Assembly: GCF_028858725.1 (NCBI RefSeq)
Contig: NC_084773.1
Coordinates: forward strand, 1,478,350-1,542,349
Reading direction: 5' to 3'
Length of the DNA stretch: 64,000 nucleotides
Source: Colius striatus
Lineage: Eukaryota > Chordata > Aves > Coliiformes > Coliidae
Shown: in pieces, positions 13,401-27,415 of the stretch
Layout: each line of letters starts with the position of its first letter
How positions within the stretch are numbered: position 1 is the stretch's first letter
Notes under the pieces: generated by a model
Database searches by the model: none
Told to the model about the DNA's origin: nothing
Seen by the model: the letters and a program-made list of their open reading frames with translations, nothing else
Translations under genes and position numbers: made by a program

Positions 13401-15251
13401 AACCTAAATAACTTGATATTTATCATATTCCATAGAGCTTCAGGTGCTTTTCGTTTGTCTTCAGACTATAGTCTGTAATATGTTTTCTGGAAAGAAATAG
13501 ATTAAAAAAAAATGCTTAAATATATATTAACTTCCCCCTCAAAACTCTCCACAACTCCTATCCCTTCCTGTGTCTCACTTTTCTGACTTGATGATGGCAG
13601 CTAAACCCATCTCTAATTTAATAAACAAAATTTCCCTGCATTATTCCAAGTCATGGATCAGGTTTTTTAGTTGCATTGATTTAGAAGATGATTATTTTTG
13701 CTTCTTCGTGTCACTGTTCACAAGTTAATATATGGTATCTATAAGAAATTCTCCTTTTAAGATGGCTCGAAGAGAAAATCATACAAAGGTGACACTGTAT
13801 TGGTTGGGGTTCTACTCAAAATACTTTGAGTGTAGAGCTGTACCAATAAGTAGGCCAGAACATCCTGTTTGCAGGAAGGTGGGCAGCTGAAAACAACAGT
13901 GAGGCTTTATAAAGTACACTGATTCCATCCATAGGCCTTAGACTAGAGCAGGAGCTCAGGATTGCTGGTGCACTTGACCATGTCTTAGCAAACGATGACA
14001 TTGCAGCAGGAGGCCTCGAGTTATTTAATACCAATGAGCACTAAAGAAAAAGTTACAAGTAATGCCGGTTCTCATGATTTTGGCTTTCTGCTGACAGCTG
14101 ATGTGCAGTTGATGGTGCAGGAGATGGGAGTTGAACACTGTCTTTTGAAGAGAGTCCAATCTTCGCCATAACACGTAACGCGAAACTGAGCCTGCAGTTT
14201 AATGTTATGAGGTACTAATAAAGACTGCACTCAGTAGGCTACTGTGCCTCAACTAACCGTTGGTAATATCTTACAGTGATAAGTGATAGTCAGGATATAT
14301 GAACATTCCTGGCTTTTGTTGGGGGCTTTTTGTTTTGGTTTGTTTTTCCTTTCAGATACCTTGGTATGGTTAATCAAAAACTTTGCATAGCAGAACTGAG
14401 CTCCAGTAATTGCCTCTTTTATGAGAAAAAGCTTAGGACAAGGCCTAATGTTAGTAAAGGCAGTTAAGAAAGGCTCAATTAGCTGCATTAGACAAGCTTA
14501 TTTTCTTGCATTTCAAAGTGAGAGGGTACAGATAATTTGTGGGGAGAATATTCCTTAGCATCTGAAGACCCAGATTATAGGTAAGGGTTTCTGCATTTTC
14601 ATGACTGGCTTCTCTCTAGTTAGACAAACAAACAAACAAGTTTTCCTGTGAACTAGAGAAGGGAATTTCATTCAGCTGTGAAGACAGCTGATTTGCTTTG
14701 GGGCAAAATGTGTGAAGAAACAGATGTCCAAAAAAGGAGAAGCACTAGGGAATGAAATAATCGAAATTGCCAAATAAGAGTTGATAAATAAAGTATGGGA
14801 AAGCTTACTGTACAGAAACTAAAGTAAAATTTAAGATTACTGTATGCCATGTAGTGTCTAAAAGGGCTCATCACACTCACTTACTGGTTTTGCATCCATG
14901 CTCTTGTTTCAGGCTTGTTTCAGAACATTTTTGCCGCGTGCCATACGTGTGTGCACATCATGTCAATGTAAACTATAGCGTTCTTAAGTGAACGTTACCT
15001 GGATTTTTCTTGAGGGTGTTTTGACTGTATTTGTTACAGCATTTTCTGTTCAGAAAAAGTTATTGACAGCGTGAGTCAAAACATTAAAAGCTTCCAACTG
15101 ACATTGCAGTGTTGTGAACTGCCTTTGAATTGTGCTAATCCCTCAAATGTACTCGCTACAGATTTTATAATGTCTCCAATTTCTTCTTGGGTAGTGGAAG
15201 ATTAAATAAGTTCCTGTTTAGACTTTCTCTTCTGGCTCTTGCTAAGTGTTT

Positions 15252-15342
15252 AGAATCATAGAATGGTAGGAGTTCGAGAAGACCTTTAGAGATCATCTAG
15301 TCCAACCCCTCCGCAGAAGCAGGTCCCATCTAGGTCAGGTCA
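15252..15342 (-). mobile_element. Short CR1 3' end fragment
   Basis: About 90 bp of the CR1 3'UTR in minus orientation: AGAATCATAGAATGGTAGG at the left, then the GATCATCTAGTCCAACCCC block and the AGCAGGTCCCATCTAGGTCAGG block. It is sharply 5' truncated. Confidence 0.9.
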
Positions 15343-18300
15343 TTTATGTATATCTTGGTCATGATTTTAATTATTACATGTTAAAATATCTTATTTTGTG
15401 TGTAACTTGGCTTATCTTAGGTACTGTGATAAGCTACTACAGTCTGTTGGTTGTATGTCTGTCTGTCCCTAATTCAAGTTTATATTCTGTCAAACAAACC
15501 AACATTATGCTGCTTAAACTAAACATTTGTTCAGTTGTGGGAGGAAAAAGAAAATCTTGTTTTCTTCTATATGTAAGTCAGCATAAAGAATAGCACTTTG
15601 GTTTTATCTCCAGAAATGATCTTTATTTCCTTGATGGTTGTTTCTTTCCACTGTTTCTGAAAAAAGAAAACACTGGTTAAATAAGAATTGAATGTATATC
15701 AAAGACAAAGCATTGTTTCCAGGGACATGTCTTCTTTATGTTAGAAGTCAAAGTGTAATGAACTTCATTTGGAGTTACTGTCAGAGGAAGAACTCTGAGA
15801 CTAGTCAAAATACAGAAGGTGAAAAATACAGTGAGATAAGCCTGGGCTTCCACTGGAGAGAAAAATTCTGTTCTTACTTGCCTGGTGTAACGTGCAGAGC
15901 TTTCTCTCATGCCCACCTCCCCTCATTTGTGCTCTCTCCCCCCACTCCTATAGCCATAAGCACTTTGTCATGTTGACACTGGCAATCGAACTGTCTTGCT
16001 TTGAGTATGAAAGAACTACTTTTATCATTTCTAATATGCAGCCTAGGGCCAAAACAGACAAAGCAATTTTAAAGGACTAGGTTCAGAAGGAGGCTGGAAT
16101 TCCCATTGTACAGCCCTTGGGAATATGACTTCAGTCACCAGCTCTGAAGCAGTTATTTGTCATAATGACAAGTGTTGGTCTGTTCATACTTAGTCAGCTG
16201 AGTTCCACAGTTTCATGGTATCTAGCTCATTGACAGAAATCCTTAAAAAACAAAAGTGGTTTGTTATGATCAGAGCTGTCAGGAGACACCTACATTGTAT
16301 AATCTGGTTCTTAAACTTCAAAAGGAAGTTGGGCTGGATGGTTTGGTCACTTCCAAAGAAAAGCCTAATTCGTCAGGCAAGTGTAAGATCAGTACTGAAG
16401 CCTGCTTGCTGTCAGGGAGTTTCTTCCTATGGCACTCCTATCTTTTCATGTACATAGGTTTTTATTAAGTCTCATACAGCACTGCCTCTACAGACCATGT
16501 CTGCTTTGCCCAGTGTCTTACCTGTGTTTTATCTTAAAGAAGTGTTTTATTCTAGTGCCTCTTTGTCCTTTATACTGTCAGTCACTGTAAGCCTTTTGAT
16601 GTCTGCACATCCATGCATCTCGTGACCAAACCTTCATCTTCCTTAAAAATCATTTTACATTATCTGTCTTTTTTTGAACTTTCATCACCACTGCTGTCAG
16701 CCTTCTGACACCCTCCTTTTATTGCAAAATGCTTCCAATCTGTAGTGATATTAGAACTCAAGCCAGTATCTTTTTCATCTCAGTTTCTATGAAACACTTG
16801 TAATAAATCTCCTTTAACTCATTTTTCATTGAGCCGTCACCAATAATCAGAGAACATAAATATGTTTCTCTTTCACTCTCATCGCTGCTTGATTTCATCA
16901 GTTCAGGTGCAGCCTGTTCTTGAGATGCATCTAACTTGCCTTTTTTGCTCTGGATTATAAATCAAGGTGACACCAACGTTCTCTCAAAGTAACAAAGATT
17001 ACATTTATAACTGTGAGCATACCATACTGAATAAGTCAAGGAGCATGACTTTATCACCTCTGCTATATTGTCCTGCTCATCTAACATTCTTTGAGTCCAG
17101 TTCACAAGCATGAAGAAATGCAGTAATTATCCCATTCCCCATTGTCTTTTAATCAACCTTGACTCACTGCATCATTTTCCATAAGGTTTCCATGAGGTAC
17201 TGTAGTACCTCTGATCTTTGTGCATGAACTTTTGTAATTGCAATAACTTGGAACTTGTCCTGGCTTTTCAATGGCTTCTTGTTTTTTAACTTCTTTCTTC
17301 TTGTTAGTAGCAATGCTACATTTTCTTTTAATTCCCCTAAATGAAATAATATGATGTGTCTGCCCAGCCTTGCATTTGGCCTCCATATGAATTTTGATTT
17401 TCCCTAGTGTGGGAAATGTATGTAGTCTAGAGATAAACCGCTTTTTGATTGTCTAATCTAAATAACGCCAACAGAAATTGTTTCTAAGCTGAAGGTTGGA
17501 GACATCAATGGAGATATATCATTCCTTGTACTGAATCAGATCTTGTTAGACTTTTTTTTTTCCACATGGAAACCAAATCCTGCTCAGTTACTTAATGGGA
17601 CATGAGGCCTAGGATTGGAATTTAAGATAGATTTAAACAAATTATTACATTTATTTGTATATATCAATTAAGAATCTGTTAAGATCTGTATAAATAACTT
17701 AAATTGCCACCTGAGGTTGTTTCTTTATCACCTGCAAGGCTGGATTCTCCAGAATGCAAAATTTAGGTGAAGGGAAGAGGATATATTTCCATACAAATAT
17801 AACATTTCCACAGTGGCCCTTCTCTGTCCAGAGCAGAATCGATAAACCTATGGCCTTTGTGAGCAGTACCATACCCTAGATGAGACAGAGATCCAAACAC
17901 AGCCAGAGCTGGATGCTAATTTGTATATGGTTTTGTTTAATAATTTGCTGCGTGTCTGGATATTAACACAGTCTTGTGGTATGAGATTGACCCATGTTGA
18001 AAAGGTCATGAAGCTGCACTTTGCAGAGCTGGCACTTTGTAATCACTTTTAAAACTCTTCCCTCCAGTAAAGTCATGTAGGTAAAGAAGGGGATGTGTGT
18101 TGAGAACTGAGATACCAGTGCCAAGAAAACCATGTTTGGCTGTTTGTAGAGGACAAATCTGCACTTACATAGTCAATTTACATGAGATCCATCTCCGTGC
18201 TATTTCTAAGTAACTTCTGGTGTCGTGCAACATGTTCTGTAGGTGAATAGCTTCTGACTATCTTGGAATATGGATTAAAAATCTTGCTAGAACACCCTAG

Positions 18301-19372
18301 AATCCTATGTTACCTGCCCCATGTTTGTAGAAATGAAGAAACCCATTTGACTTCATCTACCAGCTTCAGCTACTGCCTGTTCTGTTTGCCATGCTCTGGT
18401 CCCCTGTGTGATTTCAATAGCTTATTGCTATCCTCAGTGGGCACTGAACTTTGAATGTGCTTGTTTTGAAATCTCATTGAGGCATACTTAGACTCTTACA
18501 AAACCAGACATTAGTGTAAGTGTGGCACTGCATGTCTGCTAGGACTCTGAGATTGGTTTTTTAATTGCTCATGTGTGAGGTGCTATTAAAAGATGACCTA
18601 TCTGTTAGCCAGGTGTATGGCCAACCTGTGTAATGGTGTCTGTATGTGTGGGGATCCATCTGAAGGAAAGTGGTTTAAAAACAAGCTTCCAAAACTGATT
18701 GACCTATGTGGAAACAGGCTGCTTAGATGTGTTGTAATATCCTTCCCACTTCAGCAGACATGACTAAACAGACTTTGTCTGCTCTGAACAATTAAGATGT
18801 TTGCCAGTGTGAGCAGGGCCCCATGCAAGTTCCAGCTTGTTCCCAACTGGTAGAGGAGTTTTTCAATTTGTGTAAAAGTAGTTTAGCTGTTCATGCTCTC
18901 TTCATTTTAGGGTTTACTCAAGCACTTCAGCTTTTCAAACACCTTAGTCTTTGCATAAAGAAAAACACTTCCAGTCTTTGGATTTTTCTAGCTGTTCTCA
19001 TTCCTTGGAAGCAGTATTTAACACAGCCAAAAAAGCAAACCTTGCTTTATATGAAAACAAAGCAAGAAAACCCAGCAGTGTTTATTCCTGACCACAACAA
19101 TTTTCCTGTAATCGTGACTCACCAAAAGAATCGAAGAATCTCTGCTCAGAGTTTTGCTTTAATGGGGAGGCTCTTGGATGTAAGTTTGGCACTCTCTGAT
19201 ATCCCCAGGATGCAAATGGAGCTGAGGACTGGTACCATGTAACTGATATCAAGAGGAGCTTTCTGAATTTATAATAAATAAGGCAACAAACAGAAAAGTC
19301 ACTATTAAAGCTCTGAGAGAAATAAGATTAGGTTTATCATGCTGGATATGGTGATCACTGTAGGTGTTAGAA

Positions 19373-20488
19373 TTACAGAATCTTTACAGTTGGAAAGACT
19401 TTTAAGATCTTCAAGTCCAGCCACTAACCTCACACTGCCAGTCCCATCACTAACCCATATCCCTCAGCACCTCATAGAATCATAGAATCATAGGGGTTGG
19501 AAGAGACCTTTAGAGATCATCCAGTCCAACTCCCTTGCAGAAGCAGGGTCACCTAGATCAGGTCACATAGGAACATGGCCAGGTGGGTCTTGAAGACCTC
19601 CAAGGAAGGAGACTCCACAACCCTTTGGGCAGCCTGTTCCAGTGCTCCATCACCCTCATGGATGGTGACTCCACCACCTCCCTGGGCAGCCCCTTCCAGT
19701 GCTTAACAACCCTCTCACTGAATAAGTTCTTCCTAATGTCCGATCTAAACCCTCCCTGGTGCAACTTGAGCCCATTTCCCCTTGTGCAATTATTCATTAC
19801 TGGGGAGAAGAGATGAACGCCCACCTCACTACAGCCTCCTGTCAGGGAGTTGCAGAGATTGATCATGTCTCCTCTCAGCTTCCTCCAGGCTGAACACCCC
19901 CAGCTGCCTCAGCTGCTCCCCATCAGACTTGTGCTCCAGACCCTTCCCCAGCTCCAGTGCCCTTCTTTGGGCACGTCCCAACACCTCAATGTCCTTCTAC
20001 TGAGGAGCCCAGAACTGAACATAGTATTCGAGGTGTGGCTTCACTAGTGCCCAGTACAGGGGGAGAATCACTGCCCTGGTCCTGCTGGTCACACTATTTT
20101 TGATCCAGGACAGGATGCCATTGACCTTGGCCACCTGGGCACACTGCTGGCTCATGCTCAGCTGGTGTCCATCAACACCCCCCAGGTCCTTTTCCCACAA
20201 GACAGCTCTTGAGCCACACATCCCCAGGCTTGCAGCATTGTATGGGATTGGTGTGGCCCAAGTGCAGGACCCGGCCCTTGGCCTTGTTGAACCGAATACA
20301 GCTGGCCTTGGCCCATGGCTCCAGCCTGTCCAGGTCCCTCTGAAGAGCCTTCCTGCCCTCAAGCAGATCTGTGCACCCACCCAGCTTGGTGTCATCTGCA
20401 AATTTACCAAGAGTGCCCTTGATCTTCTCATCCAGATCATTGATAAAGATGTTTAACAGAACAGGCCCCAGCGCTGAGCCCTGGGACC
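19373..20488 (-). mobile_element. Older CR1 LINE with RT core remnant, interrupted by a younger CR1
   Basis: Minus-strand CR1 of an older subfamily (3' block with CCACTAACCTCACACTGCC, like the copy at 39275). It is the longest copy here and the only one reaching the reverse transcriptase core: the minus-strand frame contains [17 protein letters not shown] and the catalytic FADD motif, whose codons are at 20391-20402. The downstream parts lie in another frame (20440-19997), so the ORF is frameshifted. It is interrupted by 19472-19658. Outside this sequence nothing marks an element boundary, and it lacks the endonuclease half. Confidence 0.92.
19472..19658 (-). mobile_element. Younger CR1 fragment nested in older CR1
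   Basis: At 19472 the older-type 3' block stops and a complete younger-type 3' end begins (three CATAGAAT-type units, GGGGTTGGAAGAGACC, GCAGAAGCAGGGTCACC). At about 19659 the older-type sequence resumes at GGATGGTGACTCCACC. Compared with the uninterrupted copy at 39275, 26 bp of the older element are missing at the join. This is either insertion with target deletion or a chimera between related CR1 RNAs. Confidence 0.8.
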
Positions 20489-21411
20489 ATCTGCCATCAC
20501 AGAAGGTGTGTTTTCCAGTGGGAGAAACCTGGGCTGTCCTGTGAGCACTTGAAGAGTCCTTTATCCGCTGAGGTAGGCTGGCAAACTGGATACACATTGG
20601 CTTTTCTGAGGCAGACCTTTTTCCTTTTCTCATATCTGTCTCACATCTACTCAGTAACAAGAGAAATGTTCTGAAGCTGCTGAGTTTAAAGTATTGAACG
20701 CTGTTCAAAGGAACCATCACAGAAAATGAAGCATACAGATCCAAACCTGAGATATGATTGTTAATGGGTTGGGGTTTCTTTAATCTTTCAGTATTGTTGG
20801 ATAATGTTATGGAACTTTTTGTTGTTGTTGAAATTTTAATGGAGCTATGTCTCTATGAAGGAATACAAAAGTTTCCATGATGTCACCAAAGTCACCCAGA
20901 GCAACAGTATTTAGATATCAGATCAGCAAGAAATGACTACGTCAGACTGTGGCAGCTAATCATTTAGCTTCTCAGGACCTTTTCAACTAGAAAACAGTTC
21001 CATGGCTTTCAAAAGAGGAGGCATAGAGCATATATTTGTAATAAGTATGGAATATTTGCTCTGTATTCAAAGAGATAGTATTTGGTTAAAACTATGTAGG
21101 TTTTTCAGCTGCAGATGGAACTTTACCATGGTGTACGCTGAGCAGAGCATGGAAAAGAAATCCTCTCTTTCCCTTAGCAATCCCTTCTCCCCCAACCAAG
21201 AAATAAGTAAAGAAGGTAAGTAAGCATAAGTCAAAAAATAAATAAGTTTCAGTTTAAGATGCTAAACCCATTAGAGGACTTAATTGTTCATGACTAATAT
21301 AATTTAGTAAGGTATTGTATGAAGTAACGTTCATGAGTAACGACTCCATGATTCTATGTTGGTACAGCTTAAATTCTAACACCTAACTACCAGTTATCCA
21401 GTGTGTTACAG

Positions 21412-21622
21412 GATCATGGAAGGTGAGACTGGACAGGAGCTCTGGAGGTCATCAGGTCCAGCTTCCTCCTCGGTGCAGGGCTGAATCTGTGGGCAGCTTG
21501 TCCCAGTGCTCAACCAGTGTCACTTGACAATGGTTCCTTATGTCCACAGAGAATTTCCCTTCTTGCAACTTGTGCCCGTTGCCTTTTCTCCCTTCAGTAT
21601 GTGCTACTCCAAGGAATCAGTT
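21412..21622 (-). mobile_element. Degenerate ancient CR1 fragment
   Basis: Weak but collinear similarity to the CR1 3' region: GGATCATGGAAGG, CTCTGGAGGTCATCAGGTCCA, TGGGCAGCTTGTCCCAGTG, then CTTGTGCCCGTTGCC. There are many substitutions and small gaps, so it is an old insertion. Confidence 0.65.
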
Positions 21623-24223
21623 GTCTGATTATTTACTGGAACGGAGAGAGGAAATACTTCACTGAGAAATATCTAACAGGGTGAACTTTCGCTGTTTACT
21701 CCCTGAAATTCTTGGTAAACCTTTATTTTCAATGCTAAAAGCTAGTTTAAATCAAAGGTGCGCAAAATAAATGTTAAGAATATATTTTCATGAAGGGTTT
21801 TCTTCTGTACTTTACTGTTGGATACAGTAACTGAAGGGAGTCATGGAACTGATGTTTTGTAGGAAGAAGGAATTGCTTTTTTAAAGAAAATCCTTTGTTT
21901 AGGTAAAATATATGGGACTAAGGAGGTTCTTCCTGTTTCTTCAAAGCTTACCTTATCTGAAGAGTGCACTGATAAAGCTTTGATTTATAAAAAACACGGT
22001 CCTGGATGTGCTTATTCTTTCAGTTATGGCTGTCTGTGTCTGGAATAAGTTATAAAGGTTGGCTATGCCAAGTTTTGTTGACTATGTAGTTTTGTTCAGT
22101 GGAAGAAACAGCTCAAGACTTTGAAGATAAAGGGAAACTCTGCTTCATCTTTACTATGAAACTGAGTCGTGTGTTGTATTGGTGCAAGCAATATTCATTC
22201 AAAGATGTAGAGAATCTAGGTAATGCACGTGCAGAGATGTATATGGACAACGTGGTACAACCAACAGAGTTGACTCAAAGCCACCCTTCCTTTGCTAGCT
22301 ACCTCCTTACATGCTGCTTCTGCCCATGTGATCACCCAGGGCCCAATTGATTACCTTGCAGCACCTGTTTCTGATAATTGGAAGTAGCTTGCCAGCTGCA
22401 TTAACTTGTCCCTACCATCTTTATTCAAGCTGGCTGCTCCAAGCCACATTTGTGCCTACAGTTGTGGATCATCATTATATTAAGTGTCCTGCAGAGAGGT
22501 AAAGAAGAAAATAGCTCCTGCTTTTAATACCCTGTTTTAATTCCCCCCTCAAAAGTAAACTGCTGTCTTGAGTAGTTTGAAACTCTATTCACAAATACTA
22601 CTTCAACAGCAAAATTTTATTATACCCCATCATACATTTCTTTGATTTCTGACTGTGGTTAGCTTGGCTTTCAGGAATATCAGAGAAGTAATCAACTTTT
22701 TGTCATACAATTTTGGTGGAGAATTTATCCCTTGTGGATAGGTCAGTGTGGGAGAAAGCCCCATGATGAAAGCTTTCCTGAATGGCAGAAGGGCAGAATG
22801 ACACACAGTCTGTAACTTAAGGTAGGAGCTGGCTAGAGCTGTACAGTGAAATAACATACAGTTAAAGGCAAAGTGTTTGTGATACATGGGATATATAATG
22901 TCAACAGACACACACACAAAAAGGTTTGTGTATGGCATAAGCACCGAAGCTCTGTGCTATGGCTGGGACTAATCCAATCAGTATAAGTCTTAAAACAATG
23001 ACAAAACTAGGGCAATTTAAGACATAAAGTGATATGGACTATAACAAGGACCCCTGGGTAAATAGGACTGTGTTAAATATGTTTATGATATGGTTTGAAA
23101 TTGTCCTGATGCAGAGCTCCGTGCAAGGCAGACTCTAATATCCAGAATGGTTTGAATTACTAAGAGGAGAAAAAAGGAGAGGATTTCCAAGGCAGAAAGG
23201 ACAGGTGCTTAGGGTCTTGGACCACAACCTGGGTATGATAGGACTCTAATTCAGATGTAGCTCCATGGAAAACATTTTCTGTTACCCACAATATAAACCA
23301 CATTTATCACTGACGTGGTGGAAATCAAAACCACAGTTCTTAGGTACAACAGTAATTTTTTAATGCAATTACAAGGAGAAAGAATGGTTTCAATAGAATG
23401 GCTGTTCATTTGTTTGTCACACCAGGAGAGAAATGTTGGAATTATGCAAGAGCTTTTAAATGCACTTTATGAAAAAGTAGCAGGCATGTGAAAGGTTAAT
23501 CCAAGAGAGTCAGTCAGCCTTACAGAAAACACAACATTATATCCCTTTTCTGAGTTCCCAGTGTATTTGCTTTGGACAAATCCTCCTCCTGGGAAAACCA
23601 TACTTTGTGTTTGATGGGTTTTTTGCAAGGTTGTTTGGGGTTTTTGTTTGGGAGTTTATTTGGAGGGGTTTTTAAGTCTTTGCATTACACAAGAGATGAA
23701 TTCAGCACTGGCATTTTGTAAGAGTATTCCATCAAGCTAAAAAAAACATTGTGAAAAGTTGGTGTTAAGTCAGAACAGATAAGAATGAGATGATTATATA
23801 TGGAGTTGCAAGCCAGAATGCAGCTTGTCACTGAGCACTGTGCAGCAAAAGTTTACACAAGACAAGATCCATATTTAGGGAGCGGGATCATATATTGCCA
23901 AAGAAAAGAGATGATCAGAATAGTTCTTGTAAGGTGTTTGTTTTGGATAAAATCATTTGCCTGCCTGAGTCTCACATTGTAGCTATTTAGCACAATCTTA
24001 TGTTTCTCAGATTTAGACACAACCATGTGACAGTGCTCCTCAGATATTTTTTGTTTAGTTTAGAAGGGAGAGTTGCAAACAATAGCTCAATGTTTCAGTT
24101 ATTTGTGGAGTACTTTTTGTGTTTTGATTTATATCAAATCTTTAGTTTCCCCTTGTGAAATGTCTATAATGATCTGTTCTTTTTAATTTCTCTTTATTGT
24201 CAGCTCCATAAGGAGCTATGTCA

Positions 24224-24410
24224 GTGTTGAGGTGAGTGAGCCCTGGCTCAGGCTGCCCAGGGAAGGTGTGGAAGCTCTTTCTTGGGAGGTTTCCAAAACC
24301 CACCTGGACACGTTCCTGTGTGACCTGATCTAGGTGGGAGCTGCTTTGGCATTGGGATTGGACTGGATGATCTCTAAAGGTCTCTTCCAACCCCTACCAT
24401 TCTATGCTTC
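24224..24410 (+). mobile_element. CR1 LINE 3' fragment
   Basis: A plus-oriented end of ORF2 (GAGCCCTGGCTCAGGCTGCC) followed by the 3'UTR, including GGACTGGATGATCTCTAAAG and ...CCTACCATTCTATGC at the 3' end. Confidence 0.92.
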
Positions 24411-26771
24411 TTTGACTGTGAACCAAAGAGCTTTATAAATTGAGTAAAATGAACCATTTGATCCACTACTGCAGAGAAAACAACCGAGGAGATGGCAGCA
24501 CTGCTCTCTGCTGCAGGTTGTTGCTCTGGGGATGTGTCTCAGCCAAATGCTGCTGTAGCCTGGCATCGCTTGGCTCAGGCAACCTGCTAGGAATCACAGG
24601 CTGAGGGGACATCACTCTAGGCCCTGCCAGATTTTACAGTTTTCTGTTTGAATTAAAACCTTAAATTGTTCAAAATTATGCAGAAAACCTCTCAAGTTCT
24701 TTCTTTGGGAGCAATAGGTGGTGGTGAAGTGGGGAAAAAAGGGGATATTTAAGATACTGTAAATTTAGTGCCACAAAGCAGTAAGGTTGGTTTTCATAGT
24801 GCAGCAGAGCTGTTGCTTGTTTTAAGATGAATTTGATGAAAAATTCATTCAACAGCCTTGGTTTATATTTCCATTTTGAAAACATACTAGCTATATTTGC
24901 TGCCCTGCAATGAAGCTTTCAAAAGTAGCTTCTCACTCTGTCGTTCACAGTTGGATTAACGTGTTCTTTCTGTGGTCCCCTTTGATCCCATAAACTCAGT
25001 GTAATTGCAATCATATCATAGGCAAAAAGATCAAAGTAATCCCATGGAGGAGGGGGAAGAGCATTCTGAGCCAAAACAAGCTGTTTGGCTTGTAAGCAAT
25101 TGGAAGCCTTTACTGTAGCACATCTGCACCATACTCTGCATTGCAGAGCTCCGTAGCATGACATGCTGCATGCTTCATGTTACTATGATGCTACAGAGAT
25201 GCTGTAATGGAGCTTTGCTAAGCTTCACTAGACCAAATAATTGCAATAAACAGATTGCTTTGTACCAGATAAATGATGTTAGAGGGGCTGTGTTTATTTC
25301 TATCCTTTTTCAGAGCACTGGCTTACAAAAATGAAGTGCAACAGAGTGGGTTTGACTTTTGAATTGGTGAACAATTTGCTGCACACTCCAAAGAAACAAA
25401 TCACTTGGCATGGTCACCTTCCAACAGTTTTGTGCCACCAGACTGGAGCAAGGTTCACTTACTGACAGAGGCCTGTGAAAACATTGCTTTCTTACTGCAT
25501 TAGGGGAATGCAAAAACCAACATGAGAGCTGTTAAAGCAAGTCTAGCAGAACAGGTGAAAAAGGGGAAATGAGATAGTTGATGAAGGAGATTTGAGAGCT
25601 AAGGCACAGACAGGTATCCACAAACAATCTGTTAGTGCAGCACAGTGTCATTCTGTGGTCAGCAAATCAATTTTGAAGGGGGTTACAGGATCCTAAGAGT
25701 CTTAGCACAAAATCTCTGCACAGTACCATCAAAATCCTTGTTTGCTCGGTTGTTTCCACATTCATGGAAGTGTTGTACAAGTGGCAGGTTTACTGTCAGA
25801 AGTTTTCAGTTGAATTTGAGTCAGGCATGTTTCTAAACAGTTTCCTGAGTCACTGCATAGGTTTTTAAGTTTGAAAAAAATAGGGGTTTAGTAGAAGTAA
25901 ATCATAAACCTGATCTACCTGTTGTGTTTCCAGAAGTTCTCCATCAATGTCTATTTCAGTAGTAGTACTTTTATACCAAGGCTTGCCATTTTCTGGGTAA
26001 CCTTTCTTTTTATCCCATTTGATAAATGTAATGGGGAAAACAACATGATCTTAATACAAATGCAATTATCTCCTTGAAGTTTTTGAACTATGTAACATGA
26101 AATAAATCTCATTACTGCAGCATCACTTATCCATTTAATACTGGAAATAATTTCCCTTTGTTCCTTTAGTTTCAGCCAGTGTCTTCAGGAATTATTTTCA
26201 CTTCTAACTAGATGAAAAGCATTATTTCTGTATAAGAGGAGAGCGAAGAAAGTTTTCCGTAACTTCTTGATGCCTCCTCCACAAGATAGAGATGTTGTGT
26301 ATACACCACATGTATCTCCATGGAAGCAGTGATGAGATCAGTGAGGTCACTGGATAAATCAAAACTTTAACAAATTCATAGTTGGATTGCTTTTCAGGTT
26401 TTCTGTTACTGATGTGTTACAGGGCACTAGAGGAAACACGTTTATTCTAAGGATGGGTACAGAACGTGCATGTAAGATGACATAACTGCATGTGGGAAAT
26501 GTCTGTTAGTTTTTTCTGCCAAATATTATTTTCTAATCATGGGAATTGAGCTGAAAAGGATCCATATTATTGATTTCAGAATTATTTAGAATAATGGGGG
26601 TATTTTTGCCTTTACCACCTTTGTGAAAACAGAGTGTAGTTGATCAATCAAGCAAATACTGTAGGCATAGGATTGAAACATGGCTCATATCTGAATTAGG
26701 TGACCTTCCAGTAATGCTTTTTATTGTTATGGGATTCTCCATCTCATCTGGAAACAGGCTATGTACTTTAA

Positions 26772-26832
26772 TCCATTGGACTAGATGATCTTTTGAGGTC
26801 CCTTCCAAACCTTGACGTTCTGTGATTCTGTA
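26772..26832 (+). mobile_element. Very short CR1 3' terminus
   Basis: Only the last 60 bp of a CR1 3'UTR: TTGGACTAGATGATCTTTTG, CCCTTCCAAACC, and GTTCTGTGATTCTGTA. It is diverged. Confidence 0.8.
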
Positions 26833-27415
26833 ATACAAAGATTTCACTTGTAGAAGTTGCATTTTGCTTGAAACCAAGAGGGAGATCTTTCCAGCTCTGG
26901 AGGGTCTTTATAACATTTGGCAGTCTCCCTTTGCCACGTGACCCAATTTGCAAGTATCAATCTTAGTTCCTTCTTTTACCCCAAATCTCTGTCTCCATGA
27001 AGAGTGGTGAGATGGTTGATTCTTCACACAGGTGGTCAGAGTGCACATGCACTGAACTGCTATCTAGTTAGGGTCTGAATTTCTTCTGATTACAAGGGTT
27101 ATCTAGTTTATCAGGTGAATTGAATTGTACCATTATAATTTAGCATCTTTAAGCTGTTGGAAAGATTGGAAGTAGATGAGTCTTCTGTTCCTGTCAGGAA
27201 GGTATTTCTCTGTCAAGCATGCACAGGCATTTTAAAGAAGCACTGTGAGGATGATAACGATACAGGGCATATTTACAGATGTGTGATGGATGTGGGCTAA
27301 TTTGACAAAGGTGATCCTTGTTTCAAGAGATGATTTAGTCATATGTTTGGAAGTAAAAATACAGGAGCAGGATTTTTCAGCTGTGAAATCTTGAAATGTT
27401 TAATGCTCAACTGGA

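Noticed and set aside
13463..13480. Short perfect palindrome AGACTATAGTCT
   Set aside because: Twelve-base palindromes are expected by chance in 64 kb.
16318..16375. GTTGGGCTGGATGGTTTGG with CACTTCCAAAG as another CR1 end
   Set aside because: Only two short blocks resemble CR1, without the terminal repeat or the flanking 3'UTR. Too weak to annotate.
20172..20744. 190-codon minus-strand frame as a possible host gene
   Set aside because: Its middle contains the CR1 reverse transcriptase motifs, and its first 80 codons are unrelated flanking sequence read through by chance.
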